From contig NZ_JACHGT010000005.1 of NCBI RefSeq assembly GCF_014202425.1, forward strand, positions 248,001 to 312,000: 64,000 bases of DNA, in the 5' to 3' direction. This DNA comes from Phytomonospora endophytica. GTDB lineage: Bacteria; Actinomycetota; Actinomycetes; Mycobacteriales; Micromonosporaceae. The notes under the pieces are model-generated. The model saw nothing but the letters and a program-made list of their open reading frames with translations, was not told the DNA's origin and did no database searches. A program made the position numbers and the translations under genes. Below are positions 43,366-52,156 of this stretch, in pieces (positions within the stretch are counted from its first letter, which is position 1; each line of letters starts with the position of its first letter).

Positions 43366-44379
43366 ATGAAAGCGACGTTAAAAAGGCGGCACCGCCGCAC
43401 CGGAATCGCCGCCGCCCTGGCGCTGGTGGTCCTCGGCGTCCCGGCGCTCGCCGCGTGCGGGTCGGGGGCCGGTGACGACGGCGCCGTGAAGGTCGGCCTG
43501 ATCACCAAGACCGAGACCAACCCCTTCTTCGTGAAGATGAAGGAGGGCGCGCAGGCCGCCGCCGACGCCAACGGCCTCGAACTCATCGCCGCCGCCGGCG
43601 CCTACGACGGCGACAACCAGGGCCAGCTCACCGCGATCGAGAACATGATCGCCGCGGGCGTCAAGGGCATCCTGATCACCCCGAGCGACACCGCCGCGAT
43701 CGTCCCGACCATTCAGAAGGCCCGCGACGCCGGGATCATGGTCATCGCGCTCGACACCCCGACCGACCCCCAGGACGCCACCGACGCGCTCTTCGCCACC
43801 GACAACTTCAAGGCCGGGGAGCTGATCGGCGCGTTCGCCAAGGCGAGGTTCGCCGGCGCCCCCGCCAAGATCGCCACGCTCGACCTCGCGCCCGGCGTGA
43901 CCGTCGGGCAGCTGCGCCACGACGGATTCCTCAAGGGCTTCGGCATCGCCGAGGGCGACCCGCAGCTCGTCTGCTCCGCCGACACCCAGGGCGACCAGGC
44001 CAAAGGCCAGAGCGCCATGGAGAACTGCCTCCAGAAGGACCCCGGCATCGACCTCGTCTACACGATCAACGAGCCCGCCGCTCTCGGCGCCCACACCGCC
44101 GTCGAGGCCGCCGGACGGGCCGGCGAGGTGACCATCGTGTCCGTCGACGGCGGCTGCACCGGGATCCAGGGCGTCGAGGACGGCAAGATCGCCGCCACCT
44201 CCCAGCAGTACCCGCTGAAGATGGCACAGCTCGGCGTCGAGGCCGTCGCCGCCTTCGCCAAGGACGGGACGAAGGCCGGTGGCTACACCGACACCGGCGT
44301 CACCCTCGTCGCCGGGGAACCGGTCACCGGTGTCGAGTCGAAGGACGTCGCCTACGGCAAGGAGAACTGCTGGGGCTGA
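43366..44379 (+). CDS. frcB: Sugar ABC transporter substrate-binding lipoprotein, FrcB type
   Basis: A 337-residue periplasmic-binding-protein (ribose/fructose cluster) with a lipoprotein signal ending LAAC (Cys at about 31). The first strand VGLITKTETNPFFVKMKEGAQ and the ILITPSDTAAIVP and VVSVDGGCTGIQGV segments are characteristic of the FrcB/RbsB group. Fructose binding is inferred from the adjacent kinase and GH32 enzyme. CTGGAGGA precedes the ATG. First gene of the + strand operon frcB-frcC-frcA-GH32. Confidence 0.92.
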   Translation: MKATLKRRHRRTGIAAALALVVLGVPALAACGSGAGDDGAVKVGLITKTETNPFFVKMKEGAQAAADANGLELIAAAGAYDGDNQGQLTAIENMIAAGVKGILITPSDTAAIVPTIQKARDAGIMVIALDTPTDPQDATDALFATDNFKAGELIGAFAKARFAGAPAKIATLDLAPGVTVGQLRHDGFLKGFGIAEGDPQLVCSADTQGDQAKGQSAMENCLQKDPGIDLVYTINEPAALGAHTAVEAAGRAGEVTIVSVDGGCTGIQGVEDGKIAATSQQYPLKMAQLGVEAVAAFAKDGTKAGGYTDTGVTLVAGEPVTGVESKDVAYGKENCWG

Positions 44380-44416
44380 GCGCGCCCGAGCGGACACCGA
44401 CCATGAGGAAACCCCC

Positions 44417-45427
44417 ATGACCAGTTCCATCAAGATGGCGCCGCCCGCCCCACCGCCGCCCATGGCCGCGCGGACGATCTGGCGCCGCGCGCTCAGCGTC
44501 TCGACCATCGGCCCGCTGGCCGCGCTGGTGCTCGCCTGCGTGTACTTCTCGCTCCAGACCGACCGTTTCCTGACCGGACCGAACTTCTCGCTCATCCTCC
44601 AGCAGGTGATGGTCGTCGGGACCCTGGCCGTCGGCCAGACCCTGGTGATCCTCACCGCCGGGATCGACCTGTCCAACGGCGCGATCATGGCCTTCGGCAG
44701 CATCGTGATGACCAGGTTCGCCGTCGACGGCGGCGTGCACCCGCTGCTCGCGATCGCCGCGGGCATCGCCGTGTGCGGCCTGTTCGGCGCCGCCAACGGG
44801 CTCCTGGTCACCAGGGTGAAGCTGCCGCCGTTCATCGTCACCCTCGGCATGCTCAACATCGCCTACGCGCTGACGCACGTCTACTCCGATGAGAAGACGG
44901 TCTCCAAACTCCCGCCGATGCTCACCGCCCTCGGCCGGACCTTCGACCTCGGCGGCACCCGCGTCACCTACGGCACGGTCGTGGCGCTGGTCCTCTTCGG
45001 CGTCTTCGCCTTCGTGCTCGGCCAGACCGCCTGGGGACGGCGTGTCTACGCCACCGGCAACAACCCCGAGGCGACCCGCCTGACGGGCGTGCCGACCCGG
45101 CGCGTGCTGCTGGCGGTCTACACCGTCGCCGGACTCGTCTACGGCGTCGCCGCGCTCCTGCTGGTGGCCCGCACCGGCGTCGGCGATCCCAAGGCCGGGC
45201 AGACCGAGAACCTGGAGAGCATCACCGCCGTCGTCCTCGGCGGCACGAGCCTCTTCGGCGGCCGGGGCGCCGTCCTCGGGACCCTCGTCGGCGCGCTCAT
45301 CGTCGGCGTGTTCCGCAACGGCCTCCAGCTGACCGGCGTCGCCCCGATCTACCAGATCCTCATCACCGGCGTCCTGGTGATCCTCGCCGTCGCCGTCGAC
45401 CGGATCTCCCGGGGGAGGAACCGATGA
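44417..45427 (+). CDS. frcC: Sugar ABC transporter permease, FrcC type
   Basis: A 336-residue permease of the RbsC/FrcC family with about nine to ten helices and the EAA-like loop NNPEATRLTGVPTRRVLLAVYTVAG; LGGTSLFGGRGAVLGTLVGA is also family-typical. ATG 44417 is chosen, with GAGGAA seven bases upstream; the frame continues upstream into the frcB 3' end without meaning. It overlaps frcA by four bases (ATGA), giving coupled synthesis of the membrane complex. Confidence 0.92.
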   Translation: MTSSIKMAPPAPPPPMAARTIWRRALSVSTIGPLAALVLACVYFSLQTDRFLTGPNFSLILQQVMVVGTLAVGQTLVILTAGIDLSNGAIMAFGSIVMTRFAVDGGVHPLLAIAAGIAVCGLFGAANGLLVTRVKLPPFIVTLGMLNIAYALTHVYSDEKTVSKLPPMLTALGRTFDLGGTRVTYGTVVALVLFGVFAFVLGQTAWGRRVYATGNNPEATRLTGVPTRRVLLAVYTVAGLVYGVAALLLVARTGVGDPKAGQTENLESITAVVLGGTSLFGGRGAVLGTLVGALIVGVFRNGLQLTGVAPIYQILITGVLVILAVAVDRISRGRNR

Positions 45428-46251
45428 CCGGTGCGGAAGAACCCCGCCTTTCCGCTCGTGGACTGGTGAAACGCTATGGCCACGTCACCGCCCTCGACGG
45501 CGCCGACTTCGACCTCCGTGCCGGTGAGGTCCTGGCCGTCATCGGCGACAACGGCGCCGGGAAGAGCACCCTCATCAAAGCGCTCACCGGAGCGGTCACC
45601 CCCGACGCCGGGCACATCGTCCTCGACGGGAGACCCGTCCGCTTCCGCAACCCCCTCGACGCACGCCGCGCCGGGATCGAGACCGTCTATCAGGAACTCG
45701 CGCTCGCCCCGGCCCTCGACATCCCGACCAACATGTTCCTCGGCCGGGAACTGCGCCGCAAAGGCGTCCTCGGCACGGTGTTCCGCATGCTCGACAAGCC
45801 GCGCATGCGCGCCGAGGCCGCGCGCAACATGGCCGAGCTCCAGATCGGCCTGCGTTCGCTGACCTCGCCGGTGGAGGACCTCTCCGGCGGGCAGCGGCAG
45901 GGCGTCGCGGTGGCGCGCGCGGCGGCCTGGGCCAGGCACGTGGTGATCATGGACGAGCCGACCGCCGCGCTCGGTGTGCGGGAGTCGGCGCAGGTCCTCG
46001 CACTGATCGGCCGGGTCCGCGACCGCGGCCTGCCGGTCGTGCTGATCAGCCACAACATGCCGCACGTCTTCGAGATCGCCGACCGGATCCACGTCCAGCG
46101 GCTCGGCCGGCGGGTCGCGCTGGTCGACAGGGACACCTACTCGATGCCCGAGGTCGTGGCGATCATGACCGGTGCCCTGCGCGTCGAGGACTCCACGGCG
46201 GTCGTCGTCGACGAGGCGGCCGCCGAGGCCGCGGGCGTCGCCGACCGCTGA
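45424..46251 (+). CDS. frcA: Sugar ABC transporter ATPase, single-domain FrcA type
   Basis: A 275-residue ATPase with Walker A GDNGAGKST, Q-loop region TVYQELALAPALDIPTNMFL, signature LSGGQRQG, Walker B VVIMDEPTAALG and switch His in LISHN. Unlike RbsA/XylG it has only one nucleotide-binding domain, the size of FrcA from Sinorhizobium, which supports the fructose assignment and implies a homodimer. Translationally coupled to frcC. A hairpin separates it from the GH32 gene. Confidence 0.92.
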   Translation: MTGAEEPRLSARGLVKRYGHVTALDGADFDLRAGEVLAVIGDNGAGKSTLIKALTGAVTPDAGHIVLDGRPVRFRNPLDARRAGIETVYQELALAPALDIPTNMFLGRELRRKGVLGTVFRMLDKPRMRAEAARNMAELQIGLRSLTSPVEDLSGGQRQGVAVARAAAWARHVVIMDEPTAALGVRESAQVLALIGRVRDRGLPVVLISHNMPHVFEIADRIHVQRLGRRVALVDRDTYSMPEVVAIMTGALRVEDSTAVVVDEAAAEAAGVADR

Positions 46252-46256
46252 GACAC

Positions 46257-46286
46257 CGGCCGGGCCGTCCACCGGCGGCCCGGCCG
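46257..46286 (+). terminator. Hairpin between frcA and GH32 gene
   Basis: CGGCCGGGCC / GGCCCGGCCG with a ten-base loop, five bases after the frcA stop, no T tract. It may attenuate or process the transcript so that transporter and enzyme are made at different levels. Confidence 0.5.
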
Positions 46287-46309
46287 CCCGAGAAGAAGGA
46301 AGACGCACC

Positions 46310-48724
46310 ATGTCCGGAACCCGAAGAGCCTTAGTCCGCCTCGTGACCCTCCTCGCGGCCCTCGCCCTGCTCGTCCCGGCGGCCCCGGCCTCTGCCGGGA
46401 CGCCCGGCGAGTACCCCGAGTTCCCCTATCCCGCGACCGGCTATGACGAACCCGAGCGGGGACAGTTCCACTTCACCTCGCGCGGCGGCTGGATGAACGA
46501 CGTCAACGCCCCGCTCTACCACCAGGGCCAGTACCACCTCTTCTACCAGCACAACCCGCATGGACTCGCCTGGGACACGATGCACTGGGGCCACGCGACC
46601 AGCCCCGACCTGGTGCACTGGACGCAGCGGCCGGTCGCCCTGGAACCGGGTGTGCACCCCGGCGACCTGTGGTCGGGTGGGGGAGTCGTCGACACGGCCA
46701 ACACCTCGGGTCTCGGCACCGCGCAGAACCCGCCGATCGTGGTCTTCTCCGGAACCAACGGCGTCCGCGTCTTCTACAGCACCGACGGTGCCCGCACCTT
46801 CCAGGCCTACGACGGCGGACGGCCGGTCGCCGTCCCGCAGGGCACCAGCCGTGACCCGAAGGTGGTCTGGCACGCCGCCACGCAACGCTGGTCGATGGTG
46901 GTGTGGTCGGACGCCGGCGGCAACGGCGTCGACGTCTACACCTCCCCGGACCTGCTGCACTGGTCGAAGACCTCGCGTTTCGCCGCCGGCTGGCTCTTCG
47001 AGTGCCCCGACCTGTACCCGCTGCCCGTCGACGGTGACGCCTCCCGGACCAGGTGGGTGCTCAACGACGCGAGCGGCGAGTACGTCACCGGCGACTTCGA
47101 CGGCGCCGTCTTCCGCCCGGATCAGGCCACGCCACAGCGCATGGACCACGGCCCCTCGGCCTTCGACGGGACGATCTACGCCGGGCTCACCTTCCAGAAC
47201 ACGCCCGGTTCGCGCGTCGTCCAGATGGCCTGGATGCCGCGCAGCCGCGGGAGCTCCTGGACGGGCGCGGCGACCTTCCCCGTCACGCTCGGCCTGAAGA
47301 CCTTCGCCGACGGCGTCCGGCTCACCCGCACGCCCGTCGCCGAACTGTCCTCGCTGCGGTACGGCTCGCGCTCCTACGGCGCCCGCACGCTGACCGGGCC
47401 GCAGGCCTGGGATCTGCTGGCCGGGGTCGAGGGCGACACCTTCGAGGTGCTCGCCGACTTCGACGCGGCGGCGAGCACGGCCGCCCGCTTCGGTTTCCGG
47501 TCCGACACGCGCGCCGACGGCTCCGGCGGTGTCGAGGTCGGCTACGACAAGGCCGCCGGTGCGTTGCGGGGCGCGCCGCTCGCGCCGGTGAACGGGCGGG
47601 TGCGGATGCGGTTGCTCGTCGACCGCGACCAGCTGGAGGTCTTCGCCGGGGACGGCCGCTACTCGTACACCGACACGCCGCCTTTCGACCGTTCGCCGGA
47701 CACGCGCGGGCTGCGGTTGTTCGCCACCGGCGGGGACGTGCGGCTGGTGTCGCTGGAGGTGCACCGGCTCGCCTCGGCCTGGAACACCGCCGAGTCGACA
47801 CTGTCGACGAACCTGCCGGGAACGTGGCGCCCGGCCGGTGGCGCGTGGCGGGACGTCGGCGGCGGCAAGCGCGGTTCGGCGGCCGGGGACGCCTTCTACC
47901 TCAACGACACCGTGCGGACCGACTTCGCCTACGAGGCCGATGTGTCCATCGTGGACGGGCGAGCGGCGGCGCTTACCTTCCGGGCGAGCGCCGACGTCTC
48001 GGGCCACTACACCGTCAATGTCGACGCCGACGGGTATGTCCGGCTCTGGCGGCCCGGTCAGGTCTTGGCGACCGTGCCGTTCGCGGTGGCCCGCGACCGC
48101 TGGTATCACCTGAAAGTCGTCGCGCAGGGCGCACGGCTGCGGGTGTACCTCGACCATTCCCCGGCGCCGCTGATCGACCTGTCGGACACCGCTTATGCCG
48201 GTGGGCGGCTAGGCGTGAACGTCTACGCCGGGACCGGTGACTTCCAGAACGCGCGGGTCGACGGTTCCGCCGTGACGGGCCCGGCGGGGCCGTGGACGCC
48301 GCTGTCGGGGGCGTGGACGGCGCCGGGCGCGCTGAGGGGTGCGGCGGTGGGCGACGGTTTCTATCTCAGTTCGCTGCGGGGCGGCGACTTCACCTACGGC
48401 GGGGATCTGCGGCTGACGGCGGGCCGGGCGGCGGCGCTGACGTTCCGGGCGAGTCCCGACGGGAGTGGGCACTACACGGCCAATGTGGACACCGCGGGCT
48501 ACGTCAAGCTCTGGCGGCCCGGCGCCGACCTGGCGGTCGTTCCGGCCGTGATCGTCGCGGGCCGTACCTACCGGCTGACGGTGGTGGCGTCCGGTCCGCG
48601 GATACGGGTGTTCCTCGACGGGGTGGCGCTCGTCGACGTGACCGACGGTGCCTACGCGAGCGGGTTTTTCGGGCTCAACGTCTTCGACGGGACGGCGACG
48701 TTCTCCGGTGTCACGGTGAGCTGA
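46310..48724 (+). CDS. Secreted GH32 fructan hydrolase (levanase/beta-fructosidase) with two C-terminal CBM66-like domains
   Basis: An 804-residue exported enzyme that releases fructose from levan, inulin or sucrose. A Sec signal peptide (1-29, ending ASA) precedes the five-blade GH32 propeller. The three catalytic motifs are intact: WMND (D64, nucleophile), R181-D182-P183 and E231-C232 (acid/base). A GH32C beta sandwich follows to about residue 485. Two similar domains of about 130 residues then follow (about 500-645 and 660-804), each with ALTFRAS and GHYT-NVD-YV-LWRPG segments, like the fructan-binding CBM66 module. AGAAGGAAG lies upstream of the ATG. Confidence 0.93.
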   Translation: MSGTRRALVRLVTLLAALALLVPAAPASAGTPGEYPEFPYPATGYDEPERGQFHFTSRGGWMNDVNAPLYHQGQYHLFYQHNPHGLAWDTMHWGHATSPDLVHWTQRPVALEPGVHPGDLWSGGGVVDTANTSGLGTAQNPPIVVFSGTNGVRVFYSTDGARTFQAYDGGRPVAVPQGTSRDPKVVWHAATQRWSMVVWSDAGGNGVDVYTSPDLLHWSKTSRFAAGWLFECPDLYPLPVDGDASRTRWVLNDASGEYVTGDFDGAVFRPDQATPQRMDHGPSAFDGTIYAGLTFQNTPGSRVVQMAWMPRSRGSSWTGAATFPVTLGLKTFADGVRLTRTPVAELSSLRYGSRSYGARTLTGPQAWDLLAGVEGDTFEVLADFDAAASTAARFGFRSDTRADGSGGVEVGYDKAAGALRGAPLAPVNGRVRMRLLVDRDQLEVFAGDGRYSYTDTPPFDRSPDTRGLRLFATGGDVRLVSLEVHRLASAWNTAESTLSTNLPGTWRPAGGAWRDVGGGKRGSAAGDAFYLNDTVRTDFAYEADVSIVDGRAAALTFRASADVSGHYTVNVDADGYVRLWRPGQVLATVPFAVARDRWYHLKVVAQGARLRVYLDHSPAPLIDLSDTAYAGGRLGVNVYAGTGDFQNARVDGSAVTGPAGPWTPLSGAWTAPGALRGAAVGDGFYLSSLRGGDFTYGGDLRLTAGRAAALTFRASPDGSGHYTANVDTAGYVKLWRPGADLAVVPAVIVAGRTYRLTVVASGPRIRVFLDGVALVDVTDGAYASGFFGLNVFDGTATFSGVTVS

Positions 48725-49898
48725 GCTCGGGCGGCGGCGCGGTGGTGCCGCGCCGCCGCGCGTCGCCGAGCCGGGTGAGCGCCGCCGAGGCCAGCACGAT
48801 CACCCCGATCCCGGCCAGCAGGGCCGGTGCGGGCAGGCCGCCGGTGAGCCCGACGAGCGCGGCGCCGAGTGAGGCCGCCGAGATCTTCAGCGCGGCACCG
48901 AGGGTGAAGACCTGCGCGCGCGTGCCGGGCGGGGCGTGGTCGGCGCGCAGGCGCAGGGTCGCGCCGAGCAGTGGTCCGTCGGCGAGTCCGGCGAGCGCGA
49001 ACCCGGCGAGGCTCGCCCAGTAGGTGGGTGCGAGAGCCGTCAGGATCAGCGCCACGCCGAGCGCGGCGAGGCACAGGCGGGCCAGCCGCAGTGGTGGTGG
49101 GGACGTCGGCAGGCGGGTCAGCAGCACCGATCCGGTGAGCGCGCCGAGCGCGAAGGCGGTGAGCAGCGGCCCGGCGCCGCCGGCGTCGCCGAGGTGGGCG
49201 GCGAACAGGACGGTGGTCAGGGTCAGGCCGCCGATGCCGACGAAGGAGGCCGTGGTGGCCGCGGTGATCGCGCGCAGCTCGGGGACGCGCCAGAGTGCTC
49301 GCAGTCCGGCCGTGAGGGCGGTGCCGGCCGGTCGTGGTCCGGGTTCGGCGCGGTGGGGGAGGGTGGCGACCAGCGCGGCGGCGGCGAGTGCGCCCGCGGC
49401 CAGTACGACCGTCGCCGTGCCGGGCGACCAGAGGTGCGCGGCGCCGGCGGCGAGGGCGGGTCCGGTGACCGAGGCGGCGTTGTAGGTCGCGGCGTCCCAG
49501 GCGTAGGCGCGGTGCTCGTTTCGGGTGGTGAGTTCGGCGACGAGGCTGGACAGTCCTCCGGTGACCATCGGGCCGCAGCAGCCGCCCGCCGCCGACACCG
49601 CGACCACCGCCCACACCGGTGCGCGGCCGACGAGCGCGGGGAGCGCGGCGAGTGCGGCGGCGAAGCCGGTGAGTGCGCCGGTGTGGAGCAGCCGGGGGGA
49701 GCGGGTCCGCGCGGCGAGGGCTCCGGCGAGGGGTCCGGCGAGCAGGTGCGGGGCGGTGAAGGCGGTCAGGACGAGTGCGCCGAGGGCGGGGCTTCCGGTG
49801 TGTGCCAAGGCGAGCAGGGCGATGGTGACGCCGACGCCCTCGTCGGCGAGGCGGGCGAGGAAGGCCGCGGTGAGGTAGCGGGGGAGGGGAGCGGTCAC
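48711..49898 (-). CDS. MFS transporter
   Basis: A 12-helix, 395-residue major facilitator, very rich in Ala, Leu and Gly, without cysteine-rich or extra domains. Charged loop motifs (LAARTRSPRLLHTG, AYAWDAATYNAASVTGPA) fit the MFS efflux group. GTG 49898 is preferred: TACAGT lies six bases upstream, whereas ATG 49904 immediately abuts that box. It overlaps the end of the GH32 gene by 14 bases (convergent). It is divergent from a CGNR regulator with an inverted repeat between, so that regulator may control it. The substrate is unknown. Confidence 0.85.
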   Translation of the reverse strand: MTAPLPRYLTAAFLARLADEGVGVTIALLALAHTGSPALGALVLTAFTAPHLLAGPLAGALAARTRSPRLLHTGALTGFAAALAALPALVGRAPVWAVVAVSAAGGCCGPMVTGGLSSLVAELTTRNEHRAYAWDAATYNAASVTGPALAAGAAHLWSPGTATVVLAAGALAAAALVATLPHRAEPGPRPAGTALTAGLRALWRVPELRAITAATTASFVGIGGLTLTTVLFAAHLGDAGGAGPLLTAFALGALTGSVLLTRLPTSPPPLRLARLCLAALGVALILTALAPTYWASLAGFALAGLADGPLLGATLRLRADHAPPGTRAQVFTLGAALKISAASLGAALVGLTGGLPAPALLAGIGVIVLASAALTRLGDARRRGTTAPPPELSSP

Positions 49899-49907
49899 CC
49901 GCATACT

Positions 49908-49935
49908 GTAACGGCTAGCAATAATAAGCCGTTAC
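49908..49935. promoter_or_regulatory. Inverted-repeat operator between MFS and CGNR genes
   Basis: GTAACGGCT-N10-AGCCGTTAC, nine-base perfect arms with an AT-rich centre, overlapping the MFS -10 region (TACAGT on the - strand). Confidence 0.65.
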
Positions 49936-49972
49936 GGTTATCGTTGGGGCAGGTGAGGAGGACAATCGGCCC

Positions 49973-50524
49973 GTGACCACCGGATTCCAGCCCGCGCGTC
50001 GCCTGATCGATCTGGTCAATCTCGTGCACGCGCGCCCCGACGCGACCCGCCACGACTTCGCCGCCGTGCTCGCCGAACACGGCGAGCGCACCGTCGATCT
50101 CGCCGACACCGCGCTCACCGAAGCCGACCTCGACGACCTGCGCGCGGCGATCACCCGCCTGGCCGGGCTCCTCGCCGAGTCCGATGTGGACCGTGCCGCC
50201 CTCGCGCTCAACGACGTGCTCGCCGGGAGCGGCGCCCGGCCGCGTCTGTCGCGACACGACGGGCACACCTGGCACCTGCACGTCGACCGCGAGGACGCCG
50301 GCTGGGGTGACTGGCTGCTGGCCTCATCGGCGCTGTCGCTCGCCCAGCTCTTGAGCGAGCGGGGACGGCCCGCCTGGGGCCGCTGCCCGATGGACGGCTG
50401 CGAGGCCCCCTACTTCCTCGACGACGGCCCCGGTTCGGCCCGCCGCTACTGCTCCGCGACGTGCGCCGGCCGCGCCCGCGTCGCCGCCTACCGGCAACGC
50501 AAGCGCGAACGGGCCGCCGAATGA
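49973..50524 (+). CDS. CGNR zinc-finger (ABATE-domain) putative regulator
   Basis: A 183-residue protein with an ABATE domain (about 1-130, opening LIDLVNLVHARPDA) and a C-terminal CGNR-type zinc finger (RCPMDGCEAPYFLDD, then RRYCSATCAGRARVAAYRQRKR) that coordinates zinc with four Cys. These proteins are believed to be transcription regulators. Divergent placement next to an MFS exporter supports local control. GTG start; GACAAT lies six bases before it and GAGGAGG further upstream, so either a leaderless or a weakly spaced ribosome-site start is possible. Confidence 0.86.
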   Translation: MTTGFQPARRLIDLVNLVHARPDATRHDFAAVLAEHGERTVDLADTALTEADLDDLRAAITRLAGLLAESDVDRAALALNDVLAGSGARPRLSRHDGHTWHLHVDREDAGWGDWLLASSALSLAQLLSERGRPAWGRCPMDGCEAPYFLDDGPGSARRYCSATCAGRARVAAYRQRKRERAAE

Positions 50525-50551
50525 GCCCGCGCCCCATGGAGAGACGCGGGC
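50525..50551. terminator. Weak hairpin between CGNR and chitinase genes
   Basis: GCCCGCG / CGCGGGC, 13-base loop, between convergent genes. Confidence 0.35.
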
Positions 50552-50558
50552 GCATCCG

Positions 50559-52034
50559 TTAGGGCAGTGAGTCGATGTGCGGTCCGACGGTGTTGGAGAA
50601 CGCCTCACCGCCGTGCTTGTCCCAGTTGATCGACCAGGTCATCACGCCGCGCAGCGCGGGGTAGGTCCGCGGCGGCTTGAAGGAACCGCAGTTCGTGCCG
50701 CGGGCCAGGCAGTCGACGGCCTGGTTGACCACCGACGGGCTGACATAACCGCCTCCGGCCGCCGAGGACGTGGCCGGCACGCCGAGCGCGACCTGGTCGG
50801 GCCGCAGCCCGCCCTCCAGCTGGATGCAGGCCAGCGCGACGATGAAGTTCACCGTCCCCTGCGAGTAGGCCTGGTTCTGGTCGCAGCCGAGCATCGTCCC
50901 GGAGTTGTAGAACTGCGTGTGGACGGTCGTGAGGATGTCCTTGATCGCCAGCGCCAGCTTGAAGTACGAGCTCCCCGCCGACTGCATGTCGATCGTCTGC
51001 GGCGCCATCGTGATGATGAGGTTCGCGCCCGCCTTCGCACGGATCTGCCGCAGCGCGTTGCCCATCGCGTCGGGGTTGAGGCCGTTCTCCAGGTCGATGT
51101 CGACGCCGTTGAAACCGAAGGACGTCATCAGGCCGTAGATGTTGTTGGCGAAGGTCGTCGCCGCACCCGAATCGCCGACCGAGACGCTGCCGCGCTCGCC
51201 GCCGACCGAGATCAGCACCTCGGTCCCGCGTGCCCGCAGGGCGGCCACGTCGGACCTGAACTGGTCGTTGGTGTAGCCGCCCAGTGCGCTCGACAGGCCC
51301 GGATCGACGTTGAACGAGACGCCGCCGGGCTGGCCGGTCGCGTCGGCGAAGGCCACGATGACCAGGTCGTAGTCGGTCGACACGTCGCGCAGGCGGATGT
51401 TCGTCGAGCCGTTGACGAAGTTGTGCCAGTAGCCGGTGAGGGTGTGCTTGGGGAGGCTGCCGTTCGGCGGGGGATCGGTCGGGCTCGGTGTCGGGCTGAC
51501 GGTGGGGCTCACCGTCGGCGAGGCCGTCGGGGTCGGGCCGGGGCCGCCGGGCCCGTCGAGGGAGAAGTCGTCGGCGTAGAAGGTCGGCTGGCCGTACCAG
51601 CCGTGCACGTAGACCGTCGCCGTCGAGGTGGCTGGGGTGAAGGTCAGGGTCAGGCTCGCGTAACCCGCGCCGCTGCCGGGGGTCCAGGTGGAGGCGCCGC
51701 CGTTGACGCCGATGTAGACGTAGGAGCCCTTGACGTGGGCGGTGTAGGTGTAGGCCGTGCCGGGTGTGACGGTTACCGTCTGTTCGCAGCGGGCGTTGGC
51801 CGAGCCCGCCGGGGTACCGGCCAGCGCGTAGGTGCCGGTGCGGGCCTGGCCGGTGGCGACGGCGGTGCCGGTGCCGCAGTTCCAGCCGCCGAGGTTGCCG
51901 GATTCGAAGCCGCCGTTGGACAGGACGTTGGCCGCGCCCGCCGGGAGGGTCGTCACGAGGACGGCGGCGATGACGGTCGAGGCGATCGCGATTATCGCCG
52001 GTAAGAGTCTCGATCGGTGCTTTCGGTTCTGCAT
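50559..52034 (-). CDS. Secreted GH18 chitinase with N-terminal carbohydrate-binding domain
   Basis: A 491-residue exported enzyme. Signal peptide 1-35 (cleavage after PAGAA or nearby). A carbohydrate-binding domain follows (about 36-160, VLSNGGFESGNLGGWNCGTG at its start), then a Pro/Thr/Ser linker (162-195) and the GH18 barrel. The catalytic signature is FNGVDIDLE, with the acid Glu last; Met-Thr-Trp at the end of the barrel is also present (GVMTWSINWD). This is the architecture of Streptomyces ChiC/ChiD-type family 18 chitinases. GGAAGT lies seven bases before the ATG. Confidence 0.94.
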   Translation of the reverse strand: MQNRKHRSRLLPAIIAIASTVIAAVLVTTLPAGAANVLSNGGFESGNLGGWNCGTGTAVATGQARTGTYALAGTPAGSANARCEQTVTVTPGTAYTYTAHVKGSYVYIGVNGGASTWTPGSGAGYASLTLTFTPATSTATVYVHGWYGQPTFYADDFSLDGPGGPGPTPTASPTVSPTVSPTPSPTDPPPNGSLPKHTLTGYWHNFVNGSTNIRLRDVSTDYDLVIVAFADATGQPGGVSFNVDPGLSSALGGYTNDQFRSDVAALRARGTEVLISVGGERGSVSVGDSGAATTFANNIYGLMTSFGFNGVDIDLENGLNPDAMGNALRQIRAKAGANLIITMAPQTIDMQSAGSSYFKLALAIKDILTTVHTQFYNSGTMLGCDQNQAYSQGTVNFIVALACIQLEGGLRPDQVALGVPATSSAAGGGYVSPSVVNQAVDCLARGTNCGSFKPPRTYPALRGVMTWSINWDKHGGEAFSNTVGPHIDSLP

Positions 52035-52119
52035 GGCCGCACTTCCTTCATGAGTCGTTCAGCTAATTACACACTTTCTTGGCAGTTTCTCAAGTCTTTC
52101 CCGCGCACTGATTTCGGAG

Positions 52120-52149
52120 TTGACGGAGTGAGTACTCACTCCGTAAGCT
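52120..52149 (+). promoter_or_regulatory. TetR promoter with palindromic operator in the spacer
   Basis: TTGACG (52120-52125), an 18-base spacer and TAAGCT (52144-52149), seven bases before ATG 52157. The perfect 20-bp palindrome CGGAGTGAGTACTCACTCCG (52124-52143) fills the spacer, so repressor binding would exclude RNA polymerase. Confidence 0.82.
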
Positions 52150-52156
52150 TTCCGGC

